A DNA stretch of 64,000 bases from Juglans regia (lineage: Eukaryota; Streptophyta; Magnoliopsida; Fagales; Juglandaceae), in assembly GCF_001411555.2 (NCBI RefSeq), contig NC_049912.1, positions 17,654,341-17,718,340 of the forward strand. Reading direction: 5' to 3'. This document shows positions 10,110 through 20,021 of this stretch, one piece after another; position 1 is the stretch's first letter, and each line of letters begins with the position of its first letter. The translations under genes and the position numbers were made by a program. A model generated the notes under the pieces. That model saw only the letters and a program-made list of their open reading frames with translations, ran no database searches and was not told where the DNA came from.

Positions 10110-10473
10110 GAATCCAGATGTGATTCAAAGTTTCTTTAGTTAATTCATCATATTTTCTTAGAGATAAATATCTTAAATTGTTATTAAGAGACAAATTATG
10201 ATTGACCAAATCATTACTTGGTTCATGTGATGCCGACCATTACTTTCACAAGCCTTCAATTTCACGTACATATCATCCATTAATATATATTGTAAGCTAG
10301 CTTAGCATGCAAACGACGACTTGACTAATTTAAACATATGGTCCCCTGCCAACTCATCCAAGACTAATTTAAATACATCACGTACTCGTTGAGTGAATGA
10401 ACTCATCTAAAATTCCTTTCCTCCATTTCTTTTCTGATCTCTTGATCTCTCCCCAGCTCCAATATTTTAGACA
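10110..10473 (+). promoter_or_regulatory. Upstream region of the RLP gene (copy C)
   Basis: Located directly before the RLP start codon. It holds a TATA-like run (TTAATATATATTG at about 10279), the palindrome GCTAGCTTAGC, a WRKY-type W-box core TTGACT at 10321-10326, and a pyrimidine patch at 10417-10460 just before the ATG. The same order is seen in copies A and B. W-boxes are known WRKY targets in defence-gene promoters; whether this one works is inference. The transcription start is not determined. Confidence 0.5.
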
Positions 10474-13158
10474 ATGGGTTTATCCTTTCCTCTCATCATC
10501 TTGATCGTGCGCTTTGTTGTTTCATTGATGATGTTTTATCTTATACTTTCTGCCTCTTCTTCTGGTGTGCAGCCCCTATGCCATGATGATGAGAGATTTG
10601 CCTTGTTGCAATTCAAGGAAAGCTTCATCATCAATCAGTCCGCGTCCGAAAAACCCTCTGCTTATCCGAAGGTTTCATCGTGGAAGCTTGATCAAATCAG
10701 TGATTGCTGCAAGTGGGACGGTGTAGAGTGCAATAAGGACACTGGTCATGTCATCGGCCTCGATCTCAGTAGCAGCTGTCTCAAAGGTTTTCTCAACTCC
10801 AATAACAGCCTTTTCCGCCTTGCTCACCTCCAAAACCTCAATTTGGCCGGTAATGATTTTAACTCTTCTCCACTTCCAACTAGTTTTAGGCAACTTTCAA
10901 GGCTAACAAATCTCAACCTCTCAGCCTCTGTATTTTCTGGCCAAATCCCTACAGAAATCTTAGAGCTCTCCAAGTTAGTTTCCCTGGATCTCTCATATAA
11001 TCCATTGTTGAAGCTCCAAGAATCTGGCCTAACAGGTATAGCTCAAAACCTCACCAACTTGAAAGTACTATATCTTGACCATGTTGACATATCATCCAAC
11101 ATTCCCAATATCTTGGCAAACTTATCTTCTTTAACAAATCTATCTCTAAGCAAGTGTGACCTGCATGGTGAGTTTCCCGTGGGAATTTTCCATCTACCTA
11201 ATCTTCAGCTTCTCTATATTGGGTTCAATAAATATCTCACTGGATGTATCCCAGAATTTAACAGAACTAGCCCCCTTGAATCATTGGAACTTGCACACAC
11301 GAACTTCTATGGTGAGCTACCGGATTCGATTGGTAACCTTAAGTCCTTGGTTGAATTGAGTATGCGTTCTTGCAATTTCTCAGGAGAAATACCATCCTCA
11401 CTAGGTAACCTTACCAATCTAATTGATTTAGATCTTCAATCAAATAGCTTGCACGGTTCAATTCCACAGTCCATATCAAGGCTTGTAAATCTTGAAACTC
11501 TGCGTCTCGATAATAACTATTTCAGGGTGGAGTTTGAGTTATTTCTGAGACTCAGAAAGCTAGTTGAATTGCAGTTATCTGGAAACAATATTTCATTTAT
11601 TACAAATCCGAGTACCAACTCAACTTTTGCAAAATTTAGAATATTATTACTAGCTCAATGTGACTTGGGTGAGTTCCCAGAGTTTCTTCGGAACCAAGAT
11701 CGGTTGGAGCTGTTAGATCTTTCTGGAAACAAAATTCACGGCCAAGTTCCAAAATGGATGGGGAACGTAAGTATAGAAACTCTCTGGGGTTTAGCTCTGG
11801 TAGGCAACCTTCTCACCGGTTTCGACCAACTTCTGGTTGTACTCCCCTACCTTAATCTAAAGCATCTGATGCTAGATTCTAACATGCTTCAAGGGTCAGT
11901 GCCAATCCCACCTCCTTCCATTGCTTTCTATTCGGTCTCAAACAACAGACTGGCCGGAGAAATTCCACATTTGATTTGCAATCTAAGTTTAATAACTGAG
12001 CTCGATTTGTCAAGCAACAACTTGAGTGGCAATCTTCCTCAATGTTTAGGCAACTTGAGTGCTTCTCTCACAAAATTGGATCTACACAACAATAGCTTTC
12101 ATGGAACCATTCCTCGGATCTGCGGTGAAGCAAACGAATTGATGATGATTGATTTCAGTGAAAATCATTTACAGGGGCGTGTACCGAGATCATTGGCAGA
12201 TTGTACCAAGCTTGAAGCTGTTAATCTTGGTAACAATCAGATACATGATATTTTTCCTTCCTGGTTGGGAATTCTTCCAGAGTTGAGGATTCTCATTTTG
12301 AGATCTAATGAACTTTATGGTACAATAGAAAGTTCTGATAGCAATTTCGATTTCCCAAAATTGCACGTCATTGACGTCTCAAATAATGATCTTAGTGGCA
12401 AGTTGCCCTCTGAACACTTCCAAAATTGGAAAGCCATGCAAATCGTCGATGTCGAGAGCTTAAAGTACATGGAGGAATACCAAACTCTAGTGACACATTC
12501 AGGAAATACCATGAGCTTTACCAACACTTACTCAATGATAATAATCAACAAAGGCACAGAAACACTTTATGAAAAAGTCAATGGTTTTTTAGTAGTTATT
12601 GATCTCTCGAACAACAGATTTGAAGGAGAAATCCCAGACGTGGTGGGGAATCTGAAAGGACTTAATTTGCTCAACCTTTCCTCAAACTTTCTCACAGGAC
12701 CTATCCCATTTATATTGGCAAACTTGACATGGCTAGAAGCATTGGATCTCTCTCAAAACAAGTTGTCTGGTGCGATCCCTCTGCAACTAACGGAACTCAC
12801 TTTCCTTTCATACTTTAATGTCTCCCATAATCGTTTGAAAGGACCTATACCAAGTGGGAAACAATTCGACACATTCGACAACAGTTCGTTTAGTGAGAAC
12901 CCTGAATTATGCGGAAATCCTTTGTCAAAGAAATGTGGGAATCTTGAGGACTCAGTGCCTCCATCTTCAAGACACAACTTAGAATTCTCATTTGAGTTTG
13001 GTTGGAAAGTAGTCGCGATTGGATATGGATGTGGATTCTTGTTTGGAGCTGTGTTTGGGCAAATCGTAATCACAAAGAAATATGGTTGGTTTATGAAGAC
13101 GTTTGTTGTTGGGCAGCCGAACCGAAGAAGGGTGAATTGGAGGGGCCGCAGAAATTAA
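10474..13158 (+). CDS. Leucine-rich repeat receptor-like protein (Cf/RLP family)
   Basis: This is an 894-codon intronless gene. Residues 1 to about 33 form a hydrophobic signal peptide. LRRNT_2 cysteines follow (PLCHDDER near 36, and DCCKWDGVEC at 77-86). Next come about 25-28 LRRs of the extracellular plant type (LxxLxxLxLSxNxLxGxIP). A non-LRR island around 655-700 contains YSMIIINKGTETLYEKV, the RLP equivalent of the T-N-K-G block. Four C-terminal LRRs and a C-cap (NPELCGNPLSKKC, near 808-821) come after it, then a short acidic stretch. The membrane helix is about 846-866 (AIGYGCGFLFGAVFGQIVI, with GxxxG spacing), followed by a 28-residue basic tail without a kinase. Such proteins sit in the plasma membrane, bind apoplastic ligands and signal with SOBIR1/BAK1-type kinases. 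The start matches the paralogous ATG in copy A. No lesions were seen. Ligand and partners cannot be told from sequence. Confidence 0.95.
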   Translation: MGLSFPLIILIVRFVVSLMMFYLILSASSSGVQPLCHDDERFALLQFKESFIINQSASEKPSAYPKVSSWKLDQISDCCKWDGVECNKDTGHVIGLDLSSSCLKGFLNSNNSLFRLAHLQNLNLAGNDFNSSPLPTSFRQLSRLTNLNLSASVFSGQIPTEILELSKLVSLDLSYNPLLKLQESGLTGIAQNLTNLKVLYLDHVDISSNIPNILANLSSLTNLSLSKCDLHGEFPVGIFHLPNLQLLYIGFNKYLTGCIPEFNRTSPLESLELAHTNFYGELPDSIGNLKSLVELSMRSCNFSGEIPSSLGNLTNLIDLDLQSNSLHGSIPQSISRLVNLETLRLDNNYFRVEFELFLRLRKLVELQLSGNNISFITNPSTNSTFAKFRILLLAQCDLGEFPEFLRNQDRLELLDLSGNKIHGQVPKWMGNVSIETLWGLALVGNLLTGFDQLLVVLPYLNLKHLMLDSNMLQGSVPIPPPSIAFYSVSNNRLAGEIPHLICNLSLITELDLSSNNLSGNLPQCLGNLSASLTKLDLHNNSFHGTIPRICGEANELMMIDFSENHLQGRVPRSLADCTKLEAVNLGNNQIHDIFPSWLGILPELRILILRSNELYGTIESSDSNFDFPKLHVIDVSNNDLSGKLPSEHFQNWKAMQIVDVESLKYMEEYQTLVTHSGNTMSFTNTYSMIIINKGTETLYEKVNGFLVVIDLSNNRFEGEIPDVVGNLKGLNLLNLSSNFLTGPIPFILANLTWLEALDLSQNKLSGAIPLQLTELTFLSYFNVSHNRLKGPIPSGKQFDTFDNSSFSENPELCGNPLSKKCGNLEDSVPPSSRHNLEFSFEFGWKVVAIGYGCGFLFGAVFGQIVITKKYGWFMKTFVVGQPNRRRVNWRGRRN

Positions 13159-13345
13159 ATATAAGAATGTTTCCATGCACAATGTCTGTAGTACGTACTA
13201 TTATTGTGGCTTTACTTTTCTTTTTCTATTTTGCCTCCTCTTTTAGATTTTATAAGAAAGGGCCATGGATAGGATGTTTGTACTAAAAAGAATCTGTTGT
13301 ATTTGCACCCATGCTCTCAATAAAATAAGTGTTTTGAAAGAAAAT
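13159..13345 (+). terminator. RLP 3' untranslated region and poly(A) signal
   Basis: After the TAA stop there is a T-rich stretch and then AATAAA at about 13319-13324, inside CTCAATAAAATAAG, roughly 160 bp past the stop. This is a typical plant near-upstream element position. The cleavage site itself is not identifiable. Confidence 0.5.
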
Positions 13346-14821
13346 TAATTCCAGAGATTTATGGCAGTGAAAGTAGAGATGCCCTGCTCTGGTGTATTTC
13401 TGTTCCAATTTACACGTGAGTTCTGTATACAAGGAGAGAATTTAAAACATATATATCTATGATAAGATAAAGAGTAGTAGTCTGGTAATCTGGAGAACTA
13501 AACTTCACATTCATCTTCATCTTGAGCCACTACTACTGTTCTCTGCTGGTCCTTAAAATCAAGATTGCCAAATGAGGAACAAATGGAAAAAAAAAATCAC
13601 CACTAAGGATTCAAGTATCAAATATCACCGATAGATTCAAATGGAGTATCATGTCGATCCGTAAAAAAATAGATTATCCATGCATAATTTTATCAGGAGA
13701 TAGATGTATGATCTCTGAGAGATTGAGCGGTTTTTGGATCTGCGAAAGGAACATGAGCCTAATGCAATCGGGAGAGAGAGGAAGAAAAGGAGGAATGAGA
13801 GGGAAGTTCACGGTGATCATATTGATGAAGCCATGATGGTGGTAATTTGCAGCTCAAAAGAAACTGGGTCACTTCTTTAACTGTTGCCATGTCATCAACT
13901 CAACAAATTTCTTCTAAAGGAAATCATGTTAAATATGTGTTATATAGTAACGAAGTAGCGCTGATTTAGATGCAACTAGTATTGTTATATTTACTTATAA
14001 TTTTATGTATAAAATTTATTTTGTCAATTTTTATTTAGATTTAAATTTTGAATTTTAAATTTCATAATTTTTAATATATTAATAACAGACACGTCAATAT
14101 TGTTAGTAAAACCTATAAGTACAAATAACATTTTCCTATACGAATTGAGTATCCAGTAAATTTTATCAGCTTTTTGAGATTAATTCAAATTTTAAAATAT
14201 TCACCATTTTAATAGGATTCAAAAAGTGTCTCGAATGAGAATTTTTTTTTTATTAAATGATTAAAAAAATATTTTTTAATAATATTGTAAATTTTTTATT
14301 TTTTTTAAAAATATTTATGATGATTAAAAAAATATATAAAAAAAATACTCTATTCGAAATATTTTTTAGATCCGAATTTGAAAACCATAACAGTACTTAT
14401 GTTCGTAAAAAAAATCAAATGAATCGATAACAAAAAGATGAAGAAGCTAGAAAGGGATGACGTCGAGGAAGAGGACAAATACTAGCTAGCTAGTCTCAAT
14501 AATAGGAAGTTGCTTATATGTAGATGAGATGATAAATAATATATCATTCCTGGAAAACTATTTTTTTCGAGATTTTTGAAAAATTTAAAGATATACAAAC
14601 AATTTTTTTAAACAATTTTATAATTAATCAATACAAACACGTCACTTTATTAAAAATGAATTTTAATTTTACAAAATTACTTATTATCTATTTATAGAGT
14701 TACAAAATAATTGTAAGATGATATTTTCATTTTAAAAAATATCACTATTAGATGTTCGGTACAATTAATGTGTTATTTATTATTTTGAAAGAGACGATGT
14801 TGGAGTATACTTTTATTAATA
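13346..14821. other. Intergenic, no gene recognised
   Basis: Mostly AT-rich. A 61-codon open frame at 13651-13836 has no recognisable feature. Around 14215-14345 lies a T/A-rich run resembling the short MITE-like segment at 30.19-30.34 kb. Confidence 0.4.
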
Positions 14822-14992
14822 TGTAACGTCTCAATGGAAGGCCTAAATTACATGATCTATATTCTAAAAAACTAGTCAATGATGCAATTAGAGTCCTATT
14901 GAAACTTTATAAAGAGCAAGAACTTCTCATTCCCAAGTAATGTGGGATCCCATACACCACCTACCCTTATCCATATCATATGGGATATCACA
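14822..14992 (-). repeat. TRIM terminal repeat, left
   Basis: It shares GTCAATGATGCAATT, CTTCTCATTCCCAAG and TTATCCATATCATATGGGAT with the right-hand repeat and differs by scattered substitutions. Confidence 0.88.
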
Positions 14993-15094
14993 ATCTACCC
15001 CTCTTAAATTCCCGACGTCCTCGTCGGGCCTGTCCATTGTAGGTGGCACGGCTCAAGTCCCACATTTTTGGTTGGGATAGGCTCTGATACCATT

Positions 15095-15266
15095 TGTAAC
15101 GCCCCAATAGAAGGTCCAAACCACATGGCCTATACTCTAAAAGGACTAGTCAATGATGCAATTGGAGTCTCATTGGAACCTTATAAAGAGCAATAACTTC
15201 TCATTCCCAAGCAATGTGGGATCCCATACATCACCTACCCTTATCCATATCATATGGGATATCACA
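15095..15266 (-). repeat. TRIM terminal repeat, right (5' in element sense)
   Basis: This repeat lies next to the primer-binding site. On the minus strand it ends GGGGCGTTACA, separated from TGGTATCAGAGCC by two bases. Confidence 0.88.
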
Positions 15267-15279
15267 TAATATGTAATAT

Positions 15280-15700
15280 TATAATAGTAACAAAAAGTTT
15301 TAGTTATACTTTAAATAGCCTTTGCCTTTGGTAGTTTAAATTCATATGTGAGTCGGACCTTTTTAGATTGTTATATCTGTTAAAAAATAGTTTATCTTAA
15401 ATTATTATGCAGAGAAAAAGATCATGATGACCCTTGACTTGAGAAGAGAACAAAGTTCAAATAAGTTCTATAAAATGCACATCTGAGAGCTAAACGCTAA
15501 CATAACAATATTATTTGGGAGCAGCACACATTGATGTAGCATTATGCCACATTAGTTTTTTATTTTTTATTTTTTATTTTCTCTTTCAAAAAGTGATATG
15601 CCTGATACTAGAGAAAAGACTACTGAAAGGTGAAGGCACTGTACATGCCATCCCGTCATCCTTGCGTCCATGCCATCCCGTCTTCCCTGCTTCCATTTCA
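15280..15700. other. Intergenic, no gene recognised
   Basis: No recognisable coding or element signature. A small direct duplication of CATGCCATCCCGTC occurs at about 15646 and 15671. Confidence 0.4.
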
Positions 15701-15707
15701 CAACTTT

Positions 15708-15780
15708 CTCTCTCTCTCTCTCTCTCTCTATCATTCTCTGGTTCCCATCTTCCTTGTAGGTAACTCTCTCTCTCTCTCCA
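15708..15780. repeat. (CT)n microsatellites
   Basis: Two TC/CT runs, about 15708-15729 and 15764-15779, lie in a pyrimidine-rich patch. The open frames on both strands here are produced by the repeat. Confidence 0.85.
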
Positions 15781-15889
15781 TTCTGGTTTCCGTTGCTTCA
15801 TTCCTTTTCTTTTTCTGTTTTTGTCTGGTATCACCTAGAAAATTCAGTGTCTTGTCTACTAGAACATTGAAGTCAAGTGACAAAACATA

Positions 15890-16430
15890 CTAATTCTTGA
15901 AGATTACCAACTACATTGCTTGATGCGTCCATCAAGAGCATAAAAGGGTTAGAGGACAAGAATGGCTTGAAAGTGGAAGAAAATCGCATAGTCAACATAA
16001 GACTTTGCTCAACCTTAGCTTGATGATCGGTTGAACGAGAACCAACCAAATAGCTCACTCGAGACCTCACTTGAGTCTCGATTGAGTGAACATGGCTGCA
16101 TTAATTTTATTTTGATAGAGTTGTAATTCAGTTAGAGTTTTAATGAGTATTTAAGATATTTAGGACTTTTTTTTTTTAAAGGTAAACGATTTTATTAATA
16201 AGAATATGTATAGCCCAAGTACATAAGGGGTACACAAGAGGTAACACCTAGTTAGGAGAAAGATAATTAGGACTTCTATGGACAAGATAATTTCTATTAA
16301 GATTTTGACATTATATAGATTAGCCTTAATATAGGGTTTGACTGGGACTAATTTTAGAGTTCTATTTTATTTTGAAGTCTTCAATTGTGAGCCTATAAAA
16401 GGTAAGCCTAGGTAGGACTATAAAATAAAC
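15890..16430. other. Possible decayed LTR, uncertain
   Basis: The text around 16020-16090 (AGCTCACTCGAGACC, GAGTCTCGATTGAGTG) and the TATA-like CCTATAAAAGG at about 16392 resemble LTR promoter regions. No second copy, primer-binding site or coding part was found. The 16169-16266 LINE tail sits inside it. Confidence 0.25.
16169..16266 (-). mobile_element. 5'-truncated LINE tail with target-site duplication
   Basis: On the minus strand it ends in an A-tract (plus-strand T-run at about 16169-16177). It contains GTACCCCTTATGTACTTGGG, a phrase I associate with plant L1 3' ends. TTAGGACTT occurs on both sides (about 16160-16168 and 16267-16275), as expected for target-primed insertion. The body is only about 97 bp. 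Confidence 0.65.
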
Positions 16431-17540
16431 AGGCTACTCAACAGACAGCTCGAATTCGACTCGATTAAACTTGAAATCGACTCAAATCGAATATTAAATG
16501 GGCCGTTCGTAAACATAGAATTAAGCTCGATTATTAAACGATACAAGCTCATATAAACCTCAACCGACTCGATTAATGTTCGTGAATAAACTCGTATGAA
16601 GCTCAGCTCGACTCGTATATATTTATACATATATAATACAATATATATATATTTATATATAATAGCCAAAATTTAGATATATATATATATATGTATAATT
16701 TATAATATTCATAATTAAGTATATAGACTTAGTGTTATAGACTTATAGTCCACTACATATACTATATATAAATTTATAATATTAACTTACAGTCTTATAG
16801 AACTAGAAGTTATGACGAATACATGCGTCCAATAAATATATAACATTATAAATTCACACCATATGGTCCATATTATATATATATATATATATTTCATATT
16901 AGTATATGTATGTTAGAAAGATGGTATATTGATATTAGTAATAGTATATGTATTTTAATATATTAGTGGTGTTAGAAAGATGGTGGACCGGTGTTGTTAG
17001 AAAGATGATACATTCATATACTATTACTAATGTATGGCAGTGTATGATATACTAATATGCTAATATACTAATATTAATATGAAAGAAAGATGGTGGTGTA
17101 TTAGTATAAGATATTAGTATATGTTACTATGTATGATGATGGATAATATCAACAAATCATATTAGTATTAGTATATTCATGTGGTGGTGTATCAATATTA
17201 GTGGTGTATTAATAAATATATAGTATTATTAATTTATTAGTAGTATAGTCTTACATAATATATAACATTATAAATTTACAAATTACACCATCTCCTTATC
17301 ATATTAGTATAATAGTATTATAGTATTAGTATATAATAGAACTATAATCTTATATCATGACTAATAAATTATAAAGTTTGATAAAATATAAAGTTAGACA
17401 ATGTTATATACTTATATATGTATACAGTATAAATATATAGTTTTATAGTATATAATACATATAATTTTATAGTATATAACATGTGTTACAACTTAAATAT
17501 TAAAATATAGTTTTATAGGATATAAGTTATAACATGTGTA
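16430..17540. repeat. GCTCGACTCG-type dispersed repeat with long AT-rich tail
   Basis: The first 200 bp repeat variants of CTCGACTCGATTAA / AGCTCGATTA. About 900 bp of TA-rich sequence follows, with many TATTAGTAT and ATATATAT runs. A second copy with the same layout lies at 44225-44690. No coding content. Confidence 0.55.
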
Positions 17541-19152
17541 ATGTGTTCCATGTTAGAGAGCCTACCCTTGTGACATTTGGAGTTATTGAGGCCCTTAAAT
17601 ATTTATATCCAAATCTGAGCCGTTGATTCATAGTGAAACCCTAGCCGTCCCCACCCATTTGCATCTCGATTCTCATTTCTCCTTTAGTCGTTTCACACTT
17701 CTTCACTTATTCTCTCAAAACCAGTGTGAAACCGAAGCCTCCTACACTTCGACGGCTTTGTCACTTACCTCGCGATTGCCATGGAATGAAGCCTTCAATT
17801 GATTCTTGATTCTTGAAGGCTTGTAGCCATCAAGATTCAAGAACCCGAGGGGCTTCTGTTGTGAATCTTTTGATACCGGCTACGACTGCGAGAAACCCTA
17901 GCAGATGTAGCCGGCGGCCGTATTTTTGGGGAGTCGTGGCTGTAATCTCAGCCTCTAAGATCACAGCCGGTCCTCGACGCATGGGTCATTAAATGCATGC
18001 ATTTATGACTTCCAACCAACTGAATCCCTGATTCTATGGTTCGTGGTTTTCTGGTTCGTCGATTAGACTTTCTATGAGTCGATTACCCTTGATATTTTCT
18101 TGTTTATAAGCATTTGGTTGGGATTTGGTAACTTGACAGATTTGATTGATCTTATCTAGTTATAGCTTTCTCTGAGCATTTTCGAGGATTCATTCTGGTT
18201 CTATCCTAACTCTTTATACATTATAGTATTGTTAATTGTTACATTGTAGATCTAGATCTAATCATCTAAGTACAATGTATGCCAAACATGCTGTGTGGTT
18301 AGTAGTATGACATTATTCTGCCATACATCACCAGTCGTATATGCATGCTTTTGTAGCTTTGTGACTGTCTAATATCCATCACTTTGATTGATAAGTCTAT
18401 GCTTTATTTATTTTTTATTTTGTACTGGCAGAATATGCCCTGTTAGGGCTTTAGGCTATTTTGCTATTGTTTACAATTACAAATATATGTTTTGAGCTTT
18501 ATATTTCATATATGAGAATTGAGGAAAAAAAGCATTCTGAAGAGCTTGCTTACAGATCTGTGCTTGAAGCAACATTTATAGCCCACTATGAGTTTAACTT
18601 ATTCCCCCTCCTACCTGGTGCTATGTTATATTTATTTACTATAGATTTTCAATTTTTCATTTGCTTCTCTAAGTTGTGTCGGGTTATTTGTGTATATTGT
18701 TGATTAGAGTGTGGAGACTTGGTTCTAGCTGTATGTTCTTGCTCCCAGTATTTAAATATGCTTTCTTTTAAATGTTTTGGTTGATTAAACTGACCCTATA
18801 TGGTTCTTGCTTAATGCTTTATGTTCTTGTTTGAAGTATTTAATGATGTTTTATTGTTCATGTTTGGATATTGTCTTAAGTATTGAAAGATGTGTTGGTT
18901 GATTATAAATATGGTTGGTTGATTGATTATAAATTATCAACCATGTGTTGGTTGATTATAAATTATCATCATGTCTTAAGCACCATCTTTAACATGTGTT
19001 GATTGATTATAAATTATCATTTGTTTTAAATCTTTATGTTCTTGTTGAAAGTATGAAATAATGCTTTTCTTAACATGCTTTAGTTCGTAAATATGGTGTT
19101 TTCTTGAACTTGTTTTGGTTGAATATAAATGATCATATATGGTTATTGCTTC

Positions 19153-19672
19153 AACTATTTAATTATGCCATCTTTAACATGTTTTGGTTGATTAATCTGT
19201 TACAATCTATTTTGTGTTTATGTTTTTACTTCAAGTCTTTAAATATGCTTTCTTGAACCTGTTTTGGTTAATTAATCTTATCCAATCTGGTTCTTGATTC
19301 AACTATTTAATTATGCCATCTTTAACATGTCTTGGTTGATTAATATGTTACAATCTATTTTGTGTTTATGTTCTCACTTCAAATCTTTAAATATGCTTTC
19401 TTGAACCTGTTTTGGTTAATTAATCTTATTCAATCTGGTTCTTGATTCAACTATTTAATTATGCCATCTTTAACATGTCTTGGCTGATTAATCTATTACA
19501 ATCTGTTTTGTGTTTATGTTCTTACTTCAAATCTTTAATTATGCTTTTTTGAACCTATTTTGGTTAATTAATCTTATCCAATCTGGTTCTTGATTCAACT
19601 ATTTAATTATGCCATCTTTAACATGTCTTGATTGATTAATCTTTTACAATATGTTCTATGTTTATGTTCTTG
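19153..19672. repeat. 148-bp tandem repeat, about 3.5 copies
   Basis: Units start at 19153, 19301, 19449 and 19597, each with AACTATTTAATTATGCCATC, spaced exactly 148 bp. Inside each unit are TTTTGTGTTTATGTT and TTGGTTAATTAATCTTAT. The fourth unit breaks off near 19670. Looser relatives extend back to about 18740. Confidence 0.92.
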
Positions 19673-19920
19673 AGGTGCCTTGCTTTTGGAGGCACATTGA
19701 GCCACCAAGGCAAGAGTCTACTGAAACTGTTCGAGTCAAAGTTGTTTGACTCTAACATCTTTTAGATGATTATATCAACTGTATCAGCCTTGCCTTTTGG
19801 AGGCACATCGAGCCATCAAGGTAAGGTTGTCAATGCAAAACTGTTGGAGTCAAATGTTTTTGACTTTACAATATTTTAGTGTTCTTACTTCTAGAGGCAC
19901 CTTAAGCCATCAAGACAATG
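19673..19920. repeat. Three hairpin-forming repeats
   Basis: Three spaced copies follow the pattern of a CCTTGC stem, GGAGGCACATTGAGCCA, then AAGGCAAG (near 19676, 19787 and 19890). The outer parts are mutually complementary (CTTGCCTT / AAGGCAAG), so each unit can fold. The first two are each followed by GAGTCAAA-GTTGTTTGACT or similar. Confidence 0.6.
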
Positions 19921-20021
19921 TTTTTTTCATTTTAGTTTATTAATATAACTTGTATGGTCAATGGAGATATGCTTATTTTATGTTTCTGGTTTTGTGTTAA
20001 AACAATATTAGATCCTAGAAA

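Larger units (their letters stand above)
14822..15266 (-). mobile_element. TRIM (terminal-repeat retrotransposon in miniature)
   Basis: Two direct repeats of about 171 bp (14822-14992 and 15095-15266) enclose about 100 bp. Each repeat starts TGTAACG and ends ATATCACA on the plus strand. Immediately left of the right-hand repeat is GGCTCTGATACCA, the complement of the initiator-methionine tRNA 3' end, so the element is in minus orientation with TGGTATCAGAGCC as primer-binding site. The flanking 5-bp duplications are identical: TAATA at 14817-14821 and at 15267-15271. There is no coding capacity; movement would need proteins from another element. Confidence 0.9.
17560..20021 (+). other. Leader of the hAT element (promoter, intron-like DNA, repeats)
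   Basis: This GC-richer start (17560-18000) has two AAACCCTAG boxes (17636-17644 and 17893-17901), as in telo-box motifs of plant housekeeping promoters. From 18000 to 19150 the DNA is T-rich and intron-like, with degenerate TTGGTTGATTA repeats, then the 148-bp tandem repeat and three hairpin repeats. The hAT ORF starts at 20022. That all this belongs to the hAT element is inference; I could not identify its terminal inverted repeats. Confidence 0.4.

Noticed and set aside
12753..13182. Open frames on the strand opposite the RLP 3' end (106 and 64 codons)
   Set aside because: They are antisense shadows of the RLP coding sequence; translations show no domain and mirror the RLP codons.
13651..13836. 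61-codon open frame downstream of the RLP
   Set aside because: Low complexity at the end, no start context or domain, no supporting neighbours.
15515..15893. Leucine/serine-rich and arginine/glutamate-rich frames around 15.6 kb
   Set aside because: Produced by the (CT)n microsatellites; SLSLSL and RERERE runs are not evidence of genes.
19153..19672. CRISPR-like array of regularly spaced repeats
   Set aside because: The whole 148-bp unit is repeated with no variable spacers; this is a eukaryotic tandem repeat in a transposon leader.
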